Origin: Sphaerisporangium sp040683095
GTDB lineage: Bacteria; Actinomycetota; Actinomycetes; Streptosporangiales; Streptosporangiaceae
Direction of reading: 5' to 3'
Length of the DNA: 64,000 nucleotides
Assembly: GCF_040683095.1 (NCBI RefSeq)
Contig: NZ_JBFBCI010000013.1
Coordinates: 1-64,000, forward strand
This document shows positions 42,103 to 50,556 of this stretch, piece after piece. The position numbers and the translations under genes are program-made. Under the pieces are notes generated by a model. The model did no database searches. It was not told where the DNA came from and worked only from the letters and a program-made list of their open reading frames with translations. Each line of letters opens with the position of its first letter. Within the stretch, counting starts at the first letter, position 1.

Positions 42103-42723
42103 GTGACCGCTACCCCGGATGCCGAGCCCCGGGGCACCCGCCTGCCCCGGCTGGCCCGCCGCCGCCAGTTGCTCAACGCGGCGCAGGAGGTCTTCGTGGA
42201 GAACGGCTACCATGCGGCCGCGATGGACGAGATCGCCGAGCGGGCCGGCGTGAGCAAGCCGGTGCTCTACCAGCACTTCCCGGGGAAGCTGGAGCTGTAC
42301 CTCGCGCTGCTGGACGTCCACGTCGACGACATGGCCAACCGCTGCCGCGAGGCGCTCGCCTCGACGACCGACAACAAGCAGCGCGTCCAGGCGGCCATCG
42401 GCGCGTTCTTCGACTTCGTCTCCAGCCAGGGCGAGGCCTTCCGCCTGGTCTTCGAGTCCGACCTGCGCAACGTCGCCCCCGTGCGCCAGCGCGTCGAGCG
42501 CTCCCTGCGCGAGAGCGCCGAGATGATCAGCCAGGTGATCCAGGAGGACACCGGCTGCTCCAGCGACGAGGCCCACCTGCTCGGCGTCGGCCTGGTCGGC
42601 ATGGCCGAGGTCAGCGCCCGCTACTGGCTCGCCAGCCACGGCACGATCCCCAAGGACGTCGCGACGCAGCTCATGGCCCGGCTCGCCTGGCGCGGCATCG
42701 GCGGCTTCCCCCGGACGTCCTAG
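42103..42723 (+). CDS. TetR-family transcriptional regulator
   Basis: 206 residues. GTG 42103 has AAGGAG six bases upstream. The N-terminal helix-turn-helix (about 20-65) reads R-R-Q-L-L-N-A-A-Q-E-V-F-V-E-N-G-Y, then M-D-E-I-A-E-R-A-G-V-S-K-P-V-L-Y-Q-H-F-P-G-K. The C-terminal ligand domain is of the generic type. In many actinomycetes a TetR of this kind sits beside the DUF3107 gene, as here, and its target is unknown. Short arms without clear palindromes flank it. Confidence 0.93.
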   Translation: MTATPDAEPRGTRLPRLARRRQLLNAAQEVFVENGYHAAAMDEIAERAGVSKPVLYQHFPGKLELYLALLDVHVDDMANRCREALASTTDNKQRVQAAIGAFFDFVSSQGEAFRLVFESDLRNVAPVRQRVERSLRESAEMISQVIQEDTGCSSDEAHLLGVGLVGMAEVSARYWLASHGTIPKDVATQLMARLAWRGIGGFPRTS

Positions 42724-42830
42724 CCCCGCGAACCGCCCCGGGATTGTTCGCTTGACGCGATCAGTGGCGTCACCCGGCCCGCGGCGGGCCACGATGGGAC
42801 GAGCACATCTGGTCGTCGAAAGGGAGCCCG

Positions 42831-43061
42831 ATGGAAGTCAAGATCGGCGTACGCTCCGTGCACCGGGAGATCATCGTCGAGACCGACCTGACCACCGAAG
42901 AGGTGGAGCAGGAACTGCGGAACTCGCTGGCGGCGGATCGTGGCGTCTTCTCCATCACCGACGTCAAGGGGCGGCGCGTGATCGTGCCGGTGACCGCGCT
43001 CGGCTTCGTCGAGATCGGCGAGGACGAGTCGCGTCCCGTCGGTTTCGGCGGCACGCTCTGA
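42831..43061 (+). CDS. DUF3107 family protein
   Basis: 76 residues, the standard length, with M-E-V-K-I-G-V, R-E-I-I-V-E-T, V-x-x-A-L-like helix and a C-terminal R-V-I-V-P-V-x-A-L-G-F-V-E-I-G. An ATP-binding role has been suggested for the family in actinobacteria, but the function is not settled. Start preceded by AAAGGGAG. The neighbouring TetR, ferritin-like and DEAD-helicase genes form a conserved actinobacterial order. Confidence 0.93.
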   Translation: MEVKIGVRSVHREIIVETDLTTEEVEQELRNSLAADRGVFSITDVKGRRVIVPVTALGFVEIGEDESRPVGFGGTL

Positions 43062-43065
43062 GCCC

Positions 43066-43103
43066 GGCGCTTTGGGGGGCTCCTGGCGGCTCCCCAAAGC
43101 GCC
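43066..43103 (+). terminator. Hairpin terminator after DUF3107
   Basis: 12-bp perfect stem GGCGCTTTGGGG (43066-43077) with CCCCAAAGCGCC (43092-43103), and extra pairing possible in the loop. It lies five bases past the stop. Confidence 0.85.
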
Positions 43104-43459
43104 CGGGTCCGCGCGGCGCGTGGCGCCGTTTCGCTGGACATTCAGATCACTCGCGGTGCGGATCCTAGATTCCCGCGCATTCCTCGCGGGTAGGGAGCGA
43201 GCAGCCGCAGGGGCGGCGTGACCTCCGGACTTCGTCCCGTTTGTGGCCGAAGGCCGGGCAGTCCGCGCCTCCCCTTCTCAGCACGGGCCGCGAGGTCCAG
43301 CGGTTCGGTCCACATCTCATCAAGGAACTGCCGTAGCGGCGCGAGGCCCTCATGTCTCGAACGGTACAACCGGTGAGGGCGTTCGCGCCCCTCGATCACC
43401 GGACCGAATTGGCCAGAAGTCCGAAACCTTACCTTTGAGGGCCCACGCGTCCCTCTTCT
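43104..43459. other. Gene-free stretch with a possible regulator remnant
   Basis: About 350 bases with no intact gene and no tRNA. The minus strand holds a fragment (see the pseudogene at 43270) that resembles the end of an ArsR-type regulator. Confidence 0.5.
43270..43399 (-). pseudogene. Possible ArsR-family regulator C-terminal remnant
   Basis: The frame V-I-E-G-R-E-R-P-H-R-L-Y-R-S-R-H-E-G-L-A-P-L-R-Q-F-L-D-E-M-W resembles the wing and last helix of ArsR-type helix-turn-helix proteins (R-R-L-Y-R-L-x-P-E-G-L-x-P-L-R-x-W-L-D-E-F-W). The upstream DNA-binding part is missing, so it would be non-functional. This is a weak call, based on about 30 residues. Confidence 0.35.
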
Positions 43460-44146
43460 TCACGGACCCGGGACCAGACCGAGGGCCGCCATCCGCTTCC
43501 CGTGCTCCTCGGTCAGGCGGGCGAACAGCCGGCCGATGCCGATGAGGCCGGCGTCCCCCTGCCCCGTCCCGGCGGCCTCCGAGACCAGCAGCAGCGCCAG
43601 TTCAGGACGGGCGAGCGCGAGCCGGTTGCCCTGGCTCAGCGCCTCGCCCACCATGCGCCGCGCCCAGAGCGCGAGCCGCCCGGCGGCCTGCGGGTTCCCG
43701 ACGAGCGCCGTGCGCACCCGGTCGACCACGAACTCCGAGCGGATCTCCTCGGCCAGCACCTCGTCCACGAGCTTGCGGGTGTCGGCGTCCACGTGCCGGG
43801 CCGCCTCGCGGTAGAAGTCCCCGGCGATGCCCGTGCCGACGTACGCCTTGACCAGCGCCTCCAGCCAGTCCCCCGGCCGCGTCTGCGCGTGCCAGTCGTC
43901 GAGCGCCTCGACGAAGGGGGCCATCGCCTCCTCCGGGTCCGCGCCGAGCGAGGACAGCCGGTCGCGCAGCAGGCTGAAGTGGGCGTACTCGACGGCGGCG
44001 AGGCCGCTGAGCGCCGCGCGGTCGGTGAGCGAGGGGGCAAGGGCTGCGGCGTCCTCGGCGAGCCGCAGGAAGGCGGTCAGCTCGGCGTAGGCCAGGACGC
44101 CGAGAAGGTCGATGACACCGACGACACCGGCAGGGGAATCACTCAT
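43460..44146 (-). CDS. Ferritin-like fold protein (MiaE-like)
   Basis: 228 residues from ATG 44146. All-helical with di-iron-type carboxylates and His: A-Y-A-E-L-T-A-F near the N-terminus, V-E-Y-A-H-F (E-x-x-H), Y-R-E-A-A-R-H and L-A-E-E-I-R-S-E-F. This resembles the ferritin-like proteins annotated near tRNA hydroxylase MiaE in actinobacteria. The role is unproven, possibly tRNA modification or iron handling. It is divergent from the DEAD-box helicase gene, in the conserved DUF3107/ferritin-like/DEAD order. Confidence 0.85.
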   Translation of the reverse strand: MSDSPAGVVGVIDLLGVLAYAELTAFLRLAEDAAALAPSLTDRAALSGLAAVEYAHFSLLRDRLSSLGADPEEAMAPFVEALDDWHAQTRPGDWLEALVKAYVGTGIAGDFYREAARHVDADTRKLVDEVLAEEIRSEFVVDRVRTALVGNPQAAGRLALWARRMVGEALSQGNRLALARPELALLLVSEAAGTGQGDAGLIGIGRLFARLTEEHGKRMAALGLVPGP

Positions 44147-44376
44147 GGATGCAGCGTACGAGCTTCGGGACGGCCGCCGGTCCCGTCGCGGGGCGCACAC
44201 GGCCGGCATCAATTCGGCCGCGACTTACCGGATGGAACGCCAAGAAATCGGCCCGCAGTTGTGGTATCGAGTACACTGACCTGTAAGAGTGCGACCGCAG
44301 TATGTTATTCAGGGCGAATATCGCCTGATAGCCCCCACGCGCGCCACGTCGCGGCGGTCGCCGAGACGGATGAGGG

Positions 44377-46440
44377 TTGGCTTTTCCGCGCGGACCCGGC
44401 ACCAGGCCGGCGGTCCCGGAGGCCCGCCTTCGCAGGAGACCTAGGCAGGCCGAGCTGACCACGTTCCGAGACCTTGGAGTCATAGCGGAGATCGCTGATG
44501 CCCTCGAGACAGAGGGCATCATCTCACCCTTTCCCATTCAAGAGATGGCCCTCCCCCTCGCGATCAGCGGGCAGGATGTCATCGGCCAGGCGCGCACCGG
44601 CACCGGCAAGACCTACGCCTTCGGCGTGGCGATGCTCCAGCGCGTCGGCAAGCCCCGCAAGAACCGCAAGAAGCCACGCGGCCTCGTCGTCGTCCCGACC
44701 CGCGAGCTGGCGCTCCAGGTGACCGAAGATCTGGTCGTCGCCGGAGGCAAGCTCGGCTCGCGCATCCTCACGGTGTACGGCGGGCGGGCGTACGAGCCGC
44801 AGATCGAGGCGCTGAAGCAGGGCGTCGACGTCATCGTCGGAACCCCGGGCCGGCTTCTCGACCTGGTGAACCAGAAGCACCTCGACCTCGGCCAGGTCTC
44901 CATGCTGGTCCTGGACGAGGCCGACCGCATGCTCGACCTCGGCTTCCTCCCCGACATCGAGCGCATCATCAAGCTGATCCCCGCCGAGCGGCAGACCATG
45001 CTGTTCTCGGCCACGATGCCGGGCGAGATCGTCGGCCTGTCGCGGCGCTACCTGTCGCGGCCCACCCACGTGCGCGCCGAGAACCCGGACGCCGACGGGG
45101 ACGACAAGTCGAACACGACCCAGTTCGTGTACCGCACCCACCGCATGGACAAGATCGAGATCGTCGGCCGCCTGCTGCAGTGCGAGGGCCGCGGGCTCAC
45201 GATGGTGTTCTGCGAGACCAAGCGCGCGTGCGACATGGTGTCCGAGCAGCTCAAGGAGCGCGGCTTCGCCGCCGCGGCCGTGCACGGCGACCTCGGGCAG
45301 GGCCAGCGCGAGCAGGCGCTGCGGGCGTTCCGCAACGGCAAGATCGACGTTCTGGTGGCGACGGACGTCGCGGCGCGGGGCATCGACATCGACGACGTCA
45401 CCCACGTCGTCAACTACGACTGCCCGCAGGACGAGAAGACCTACGTCCACCGCATCGGCCGCACCGGCCGGGCGGGCCGCACGGGCGTGGCGGTGACCTT
45501 CGTCGAGTGGGAGGAACTGACCCGCTGGAAGGTCATCAACAACGCGCTCGGCCTGGAGTTCGCCGAGCCCGTCGAGACCTACTCCACCTCGCCGCACATC
45601 TACTCCGACCTGCACATCCCCGAGGGCACCAAGGGCGTGCTGCCCCGCGCCCAGCGGTCCCGCGCGGGGCTGTCCGCCGAGCACATCGAGGACCTCGGCG
45701 AGACGGGCCGCCACCGCTCGCGCCGCGAACGCGACGAGCGCACCGAGCGGGCCGAGCGCCGTGAGCGCCCGGCGCGCAACCGGCAGCGCAGGCGCACCCG
45801 CGGCGGCCAGGAGACGGCCTCCCCGGAGACCGTCGCCGAGACCTCCGTCCAGAGCGTGCCCGCCGTCCAGAGCGTGCCCGCCGTGCCCGCCGGTGACGTC
45901 CTGGCCCCCGAGGCCCGGCCCGTCGTCGAGGAGGCCGCCGAGGTGGCGGCGCCGCGGCGCTCCCGCAGGGGCGCGAACCGGTCGGCGCTGTCCGAGGCGC
46001 TCGCCGACGTGCCCGCCGCCTCCGCGAAGGAAGCGGAGCGGGAGCCGTCGTCCGAGTCCGGCGAGGTCGTCTCCCGGGGCGCCGCGGACCGCGGCCGCCT
46101 GGCCGGGAACGCCGGCGACTCCCGCTTCGACGACTTCGGGGACTCCGGCGACTTCGACGAGTTCGGGGACTCCGACGAGTTCGACGACTCCGACCACTTC
46201 GACCGCGCGGACGACACCGAGTTCGCACGAGACACCGAAGCGGCGGCGTACCGGCCCGCCGCGCCCGAGGCGCCCGTCGCCCGCCCCGAGCCGGAGCGGA
46301 TCATCCCGCCCTCTCCGTTCGCCATCATCTTCCGCTCGCCCGACCTGGCGGTGGACGACGATGATGTGGCCCCCTCCGCGGCCTCCGAGCGCGTCCAGCG
46401 CCGCAGGCCGTCCCAGCAACGCTCCCCCCGGAGGGGATGA
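44377..46440 (+). CDS. DEAD-box RNA helicase with long acidic C-terminal tail
   Basis: 687 residues from TTG 44377. Homologues begin at T-T-F-R-D-L-G-V, which here follows a CTG at 44455 with no ATG or GTG before it, so the start is unusual either way. Motifs: F-P-I-Q (52-55), A-R-T-G-T-G-K-T (72-79), P-T-R-E-L-A, V-L-D-E-A-D-R-M (about 177-184), S-A-T (about 211), H-R-I-G-R-T-G-R-A-G-R (about 358-368). After about residue 430 the protein becomes basic (R-R-E-R-D-E-R-T-E-R), then Pro/Val repeats and a run of D-F/E-F/D-S units, likely disordered. It is expected to unwind structured RNA during ribosome assembly or cold stress. The leader upstream is about 230 bases. Confidence 0.93.
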   Translation: MAFPRGPGTRPAVPEARLRRRPRQAELTTFRDLGVIAEIADALETEGIISPFPIQEMALPLAISGQDVIGQARTGTGKTYAFGVAMLQRVGKPRKNRKKPRGLVVVPTRELALQVTEDLVVAGGKLGSRILTVYGGRAYEPQIEALKQGVDVIVGTPGRLLDLVNQKHLDLGQVSMLVLDEADRMLDLGFLPDIERIIKLIPAERQTMLFSATMPGEIVGLSRRYLSRPTHVRAENPDADGDDKSNTTQFVYRTHRMDKIEIVGRLLQCEGRGLTMVFCETKRACDMVSEQLKERGFAAAAVHGDLGQGQREQALRAFRNGKIDVLVATDVAARGIDIDDVTHVVNYDCPQDEKTYVHRIGRTGRAGRTGVAVTFVEWEELTRWKVINNALGLEFAEPVETYSTSPHIYSDLHIPEGTKGVLPRAQRSRAGLSAEHIEDLGETGRHRSRRERDERTERAERRERPARNRQRRRTRGGQETASPETVAETSVQSVPAVQSVPAVPAGDVLAPEARPVVEEAAEVAAPRRSRRGANRSALSEALADVPAASAKEAEREPSSESGEVVSRGAADRGRLAGNAGDSRFDDFGDSGDFDEFGDSDEFDDSDHFDRADDTEFARDTEAAAYRPAAPEAPVARPEPERIIPPSPFAIIFRSPDLAVDDDDVAPSAASERVQRRRPSQQRSPRRG

Positions 46441-46664
46441 GAACAGGCGGCGCATCAGGCATCGCGGCACGACACCGGTGATCGGCCGGTGAGAGCCGCC
46501 GGGAACGGTGGACGGCCCTCGTGGCGGGCCGCCGTCCCCGGCGGCCCGCCCGTGGCGTGGTGAGGCGCCATCCGACCAGGTGGGAAAGTGCAAAAGCAAC
46601 CACGCGACCGACGTACGGCGTTCGGCGGTGTCGCCGGGATGAATCCTCAGTATCGTGGTGCCAC

Positions 46665-47540
46665 GTGAGTACGCCGCGCTTCCTGACTCTCCCGCCCGGT
46701 GTCCGCGCCCAGCGCATCGAGACACCGGTGGGCTCCTTCGCCGCCCTTGAGGCGCTGCCGGTCAGCGGCGTGCCCGAGCGCTGGCCCGCCCTGCTGATCC
46801 CCGGGTACACCGGCAGCAAAGAGGACTTCCTCGCGATCTTCCAGACGCTCGCCCAGGCCGGGCGCCGCGTCGTCGCGATCGACATGCGCGGCCAGTACGA
46901 GACCAAGGGCCCGGACGATCCCGCGGCCTACAGTTGCGAGGCCCTCGGGGAGGACATCGACGCCGTGGCCGAGGCCGTGGGCGGCGGCGAGCCCGTCCAC
47001 CTGGTCGGCCACTCCTTCGGCGGCCTGGTCACCCGCGAGGCGGTGATCGGCGGGGTCCTCAAGCCCGCGTCGCACACGCTGATGAACTCGGGGCCGGCCG
47101 GCATCATCGGCGCGCGCGAGCAGGCGGCCAGGCTCATGCTGCGCACGCTGCCCGAGGTCGGCCTGGAGCACATCTGGACGAACCGGGTGGAGCCCGAGGC
47201 GATCGCCGCGGGCGTGCCCGACCACATCGTGGCCTTCCTGCGGCAGCGCCTGTTCGCCAACTCGCCGACGGCGCTGGTCACGATGGCCGAGCAGGTGATC
47301 GGCGCCGTCGACCGCCTCGACGACCTGGTCGAGGTCGACGTCGCCACGCTGGTCCTGTACGGCGAACACGACGACGGCTGGCCGCCCGCCCTGCAGGCCG
47401 AGATGGCCAAGCGACTGGAGGCCGAGTGCGTCGTCGTGCCCGGGGCGCTGCACTCCCCGGCGGTCGAGGCCCCGGAGACGACGGCCCACGCGCTCACGCG
47501 CTTCTGGAACGCCGCCGAGCAGCGCCTGATGCACAACTGA
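46665..47540 (+). CDS. Alpha/beta-fold hydrolase
   Basis: 291 residues from GTG 46665. Features: P-G-Y-T-G-S-K-E-D-F (oxyanion region), V-G-H-S-F-G-G (nucleophile Ser117), D-x-D/E in V-L-Y-G-E-H-D-D-G-W, and the His in G-A-L-H-S-P. A -10-like TATCGT ends nine bases before the GTG and there is no good Shine-Dalgarno site, so the message may be leaderless. The substrate is unknown. Convergent with the RecB-like nuclease gene, 83 bases apart. Confidence 0.88.
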   Translation: MSTPRFLTLPPGVRAQRIETPVGSFAALEALPVSGVPERWPALLIPGYTGSKEDFLAIFQTLAQAGRRVVAIDMRGQYETKGPDDPAAYSCEALGEDIDAVAEAVGGGEPVHLVGHSFGGLVTREAVIGGVLKPASHTLMNSGPAGIIGAREQAARLMLRTLPEVGLEHIWTNRVEPEAIAAGVPDHIVAFLRQRLFANSPTALVTMAEQVIGAVDRLDDLVEVDVATLVLYGEHDDGWPPALQAEMAKRLEAECVVVPGALHSPAVEAPETTAHALTRFWNAAEQRLMHN

Positions 47541-47623
47541 GCCCGCGCGGCAGTCCGCACGACGGTTCGGCGTCGGCCGGGCCCGCCCGACCGGGCCCGC
47601 TCGACGCCTGAGCCGGCGTCCCG

Positions 47624-48538
47624 TCAGTCCGTGTCGGCCAGGCCGTCCCAGGGCTGGTGGGGGGTGCTCGCGACCTGGCCCTCTGGGCAGTGGCGGCGGT
47701 AGTCGCACCACGAGCACATCGGCCCCGGCCTCGGCGGCAGGCTCGCGTCGAGCCTGGCCGGGATCGACGCGCCCGCCCTGGCCCGATCACTGGCCCGATC
47801 ATCGGCCCGATCACCGGCGCCGGCGCGCCAGTCGCGGTAGCGCTCGTCCGCCTCGGACGCCTCCCGCGCGATGTCCTCGGCCCGGCCGATGTGGCGGGCG
47901 AGGGACTCGTCGGTGTGCGTCCACTGGACGATCGACCCGGTCGGCACGTGATGGAGCTCGACCGTACGGCAGGCCCGGCGCATGACCCGCGCCGACGCCA
48001 CCGCGTAGATCGCCAGCGCCAGCGAGGAGCGGGCGTCGTCCTCGGTGAGGGGACGCCTGCCGGTCTTGTAGTCGACGATCACCAGCTCGTCGCCGCGCCG
48101 GTCGATGCGGTCGACGCGGCCGGAGACGGCGATCACCGACGTGCGGGTGGCGACGGTGCGCTCGACCCCGACGGGCTCGTCGGAGGGGTCCAGCGTCGAG
48201 GCGTACCCCGACACCATCGCCCGCGCGCGGTCACGCCACAGCGTCGACTGCTCCTGGTCGCGGAACCCCTCGGTGATCCACCCCTTGCTCAGGAGGATCG
48301 CCGCCATCGCCGGGGTCCTGCGCTCGTACGGCTCGCGCCACCACCCGGCCAGCGCGTTGTGCACCGAGGCGCCCACGCTGTTGTGCGCCCAGGCCGGCCC
48401 CTTGAGCGGGGCCGGGCGGTCGAGGTAGGTGAAGCGGTAGCGCCTCGGGCAGTCCAGCCAGGTGTTGAGCCGGGACGGCGTGCAGGTGTAGAGCCGCTTG
48501 GGCATGCCGTCCAGCGGGAGTTGCCCCTGCTGGGTCAC
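47624..48538 (-). CDS. RecB-family PD-(D/E)XK exonuclease with Fe-S cluster
   Basis: 304 residues from GTG 48538, overlapping the upstream stop by four bases (GTGA). The nuclease core has V-S-G-R-V-D-R-I-D and L-V-I-V-D-Y-K-T-G (the D-x-K catalytic motif). Four Cys, C30 (W-L-D-C-P-R-R-Y) and C275-x2-C278-x5-C284 (C-S-W-C-D-Y-R-R-H-C), match the iron-sulfur-supported nuclease fold of Cas4, AddB and related proteins. No CRISPR locus is nearby. Likely a DNA end-processing nuclease; its role beside AdnAB is unknown. Coupled to the gene for a metallo-beta-lactamase-fold protein. Confidence 0.9.
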   Translation of the reverse strand: MTQQGQLPLDGMPKRLYTCTPSRLNTWLDCPRRYRFTYLDRPAPLKGPAWAHNSVGASVHNALAGWWREPYERRTPAMAAILLSKGWITEGFRDQEQSTLWRDRARAMVSGYASTLDPSDEPVGVERTVATRTSVIAVSGRVDRIDRRGDELVIVDYKTGRRPLTEDDARSSLALAIYAVASARVMRRACRTVELHHVPTGSIVQWTHTDESLARHIGRAEDIAREASEADERYRDWRAGAGDRADDRASDRARAGASIPARLDASLPPRPGPMCSWCDYRRHCPEGQVASTPHQPWDGLADTD

Positions 48539-49260
48539 TCGTCGTCGAGCCTGAGCTTGATGCCCGACACCTTCGTGCCGTCCGCCAGGAGGCCCTCCGT
48601 GGCGTCCTCGGGCTCGCGGTCGCCGGTCAGCGAACCGGCCAGCCACTCGTCGAAGTGCTGCTCCTGGTCGGCGATCGTCGTCTCCTCGCCGTGGGCGGGC
48701 AGGACGCGGGTGTCGCCCGGCAGGGTGAACAGCCGCTCGCCGATCGCGGTGAGCTGGTCGGCCAGCGCGGGGTACTCACCACCGATCTTGCCGGGGCCGT
48801 CGGCCAGCAGCGTCTTGCCGGTGAACACCACGCCGAGTTCCTCGACGTAGAGGGAGACGCCGCCCTGGGTGATGCCGGGGGTGGCGATGACCTCCAGCTC
48901 GACGTCGGCGACGCCGAAGAGGCCCTCGTCCTCCATGTCGATGTCGGGGTAGGTCTCCTCCCACGTCTCGCGCCAGAGCCGGCGGTCCTTGCGGTTGAGG
49001 GCGACCACCGCCTCGTCGCGCGCCGCCACCTCGATGGCGCCGCCGACGTGGTCGGGCAGGCCATGGGTGCAGATCACGGCGAGGACCTCGCGCTCGCCGA
49101 CGCTTTCGAGGATCGCCTCCGCGTCACGCGCGGGGTCGATGACGATGACCTCTTCGTCGTCGCCCACGATCCAGGTGTTGTTCTCGACCTTGTACTCGGA
49201 GCCGTCGACGGTCACGACGCCCTCGGTCACCACTCGCTCGATACGCGCTGTCACGGCCAC
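48535..49260 (-). CDS. Metallo-beta-lactamase-fold protein with degenerate metal site
   Basis: 241 residues (GTG start at 49260). The overall order of the glyoxalase II-like MBL fold is intact: I-V-G-D-D-E-E-V-I-V-I-D-P, the T-H-x-x-x-D-H region, T-P-G-x-T, V-F-T-G-x-T-L, P-A-H-G-E-E-T-T. However T-H-G-H-x-D-H is T-H-G-L-P-D-H, T-P-G-H is T-P-G-I, and F-T-G-D-T is F-T-G-K-T. Three of the usual metal ligands, including the bridging Asp, are replaced. Only H in T-H-G, D-H and the late H-G remain. It is therefore probably a pseudoenzyme or has changed metal use. Its stop overlaps the RecB-like nuclease start, so the two are co-translated. Confidence 0.9.
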   Translation of the reverse strand: MAVTARIERVVTEGVVTVDGSEYKVENNTWIVGDDEEVIVIDPARDAEAILESVGEREVLAVICTHGLPDHVGGAIEVAARDEAVVALNRKDRRLWRETWEETYPDIDMEDEGLFGVADVELEVIATPGITQGGVSLYVEELGVVFTGKTLLADGPGKIGGEYPALADQLTAIGERLFTLPGDTRVLPAHGEETTIADQEQHFDEWLAGSLTGDREPEDATEGLLADGTKVSGIKLRLDDE

Positions 49261-49325
49261 GACCTTACCGAACAGTCGAACCGGTCAGGATAGGTAAACG
49301 GGGTCGCGTCGAAAGCCGGCGAAGA

Positions 49326-49374
49326 GTTCGGGGCGCGCCCCGAACCCGCCGTGCCGGAGGCGCGGCCATAAGTG
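49326..49374. repeat. Interspersed repeat family member
   Basis: Perfect 20-base palindrome GTTCGGGGCGCGCCCCGAAC (49326-49345), followed directly by CCGCCGTGCCGGAGG and CGCGGCCATAAG, the same hairpin-forming segment found at the ends of the 132-bp repeats near 20.7 kb. It lies between two minus-strand genes and may end transcription of the DUF6758 gene. Confidence 0.8.
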
Positions 49375-49407
49375 CGGGACGGGCCGCCGGGCGGCGGGCG
49401 CCGGAGG

Positions 49408-50043
49408 TCACGGCTCGTCCCCCAGGCGCGGGGAGAACGCCCCGAACGGCAGGTCGAGCTCCTGGTCGTGCTCCCGCAGGTCGCGCAGGGACAGGTCGGC
49501 GAGCGCCACCAGGCACCCGGCCTCGGCGGGCCAGCCGATCAACCACAGCCAGTCGCCCATCGCCTCGCCGACGTAGACGGCGCGGTCGGGCAGGCCCTCC
49601 ACCCACCACAGCGGCGTGGGATGGCCGAGTGTCTCGACCTTGGCGTTGGGCGGCCCCTCGTCGAAGCCCGGCCCGGGGTCGGGGCCGTCGAGCCCGGCGA
49701 ACGCGGCGCCGAGGCCCATGCCGGGCTCCTCCGCGACGATGATCAGGTCGGCGGGGCCGTGGGTGACGGACGGACCGGACAGGGCGACCACCCCGGCGCG
49801 GGTGCCGGTGCGCTCGTCCCCGGCGTCGCCGAAGCCGGTCACGAGCCAGCCGGTGGGCAGCGGCCACGGAAGCCAGAAGGGAACGCGGGAGTCCCTGCGC
49901 ACCACGTCGAGCGACTCGGCGGAGGGACGTCTGGCCTGGAAGGGCAGGACGGCGCCGTGCACCCCGCACCGCCATGAGCTTGACCATACGCTCGGCGGGC
50001 GCAGCGTGCCGAAACACCTTGGACAGGTGGGCGCCGCTCTCAC
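49408..50043 (-). CDS. DUF6758 family protein
   Basis: 211 residues. GTG 50043 has GGTGGA six bases upstream. N-terminal zinc-ribbon-like C-P-R-C-F-G-T-L-R-P-P-S-V-W-S, then P-F-W-L-P-W-P-L-P-T-G-W-L-V-T-G-F, the diagnostic stretch of this actinobacterial family, and a C-terminal G-D-W-L-W-L-I-G-W-P. The function is unknown. Divergent from the Nudix gene with about 70 bases between. Confidence 0.9.
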   Translation of the reverse strand: MRAAPTCPRCFGTLRPPSVWSSSWRCGVHGAVLPFQARRPSAESLDVVRRDSRVPFWLPWPLPTGWLVTGFGDAGDERTGTRAGVVALSGPSVTHGPADLIIVAEEPGMGLGAAFAGLDGPDPGPGFDEGPPNAKVETLGHPTPLWWVEGLPDRAVYVGEAMGDWLWLIGWPAEAGCLVALADLSLRDLREHDQELDLPFGAFSPRLGDEP

Positions 50044-50115
50044 AATTATCCACCGTGCTTCCGGCGGTGCGGGAAAGTCAAGGGGAATCCCGTTATCCCA
50101 ACGTAATCTTGGCGT

Positions 50116-50556
50116 ATGCGCGTGAGATGCGTGGGCGGCATCGTCCTGGACGGCGCGGGGCGCCTGCTGCTGGTCCGGCGGGGACGCCCGCCCGGCGTCG
50201 GCTTGTGGTCCCTGCCCGGCGGCCGGGTCGAGCCGGGCGAGTCCGACGCCGAGGCCATCGAACGCGAGCTCCTGGAGGAGACCGGCCTCGCGGTCGTCGC
50301 GGGCGGCCTGGCCGGCACCGTCGAGCGTCCAGGACCGGCCGGCGTCGTGTACGAGATCCACGACTATTTCGCCGCGCCGCGGGCGGGCGCCCCGGCCGCC
50401 GGGGACGCCGCGGGTGGCGCGCTCCGGGCGGGGGACGACGCCGCCGCGGCCGGCTGGTTCGGCCGCGACGACCTCGACCGGCTGCCGCTCACCTCCGGGC
50501 TGCTGGAGGTGCTGGACGCGTGGCGGGTGTTCCACGCCCGCGGGGTCAGCGGCTGA
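50116..50556 (+). CDS. Nudix hydrolase
   Basis: 146 residues. The Nudix box is clear at about 36-58: G-x5-E-x7-E-L-x-E-E-T-G-L (G-G-R-V-E-P-G-E-S-D then E-R-E-L-L-E-E-T-G-L). The fourth box residue is E-R-E-L in place of R-E-x-x, a small deviation. The protein probably hydrolyses a nucleotide or nucleoside diphosphate derivative; the specificity cannot be told. Its end overlaps the end of the convergent beta-propeller gene by 11 bases. Confidence 0.9.
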   Translation: MRVRCVGGIVLDGAGRLLLVRRGRPPGVGLWSLPGGRVEPGESDAEAIERELLEETGLAVVAGGLAGTVERPGPAGVVYEIHDYFAAPRAGAPAAGDAAGGALRAGDDAAAAGWFGRDDLDRLPLTSGLLEVLDAWRVFHARGVSG

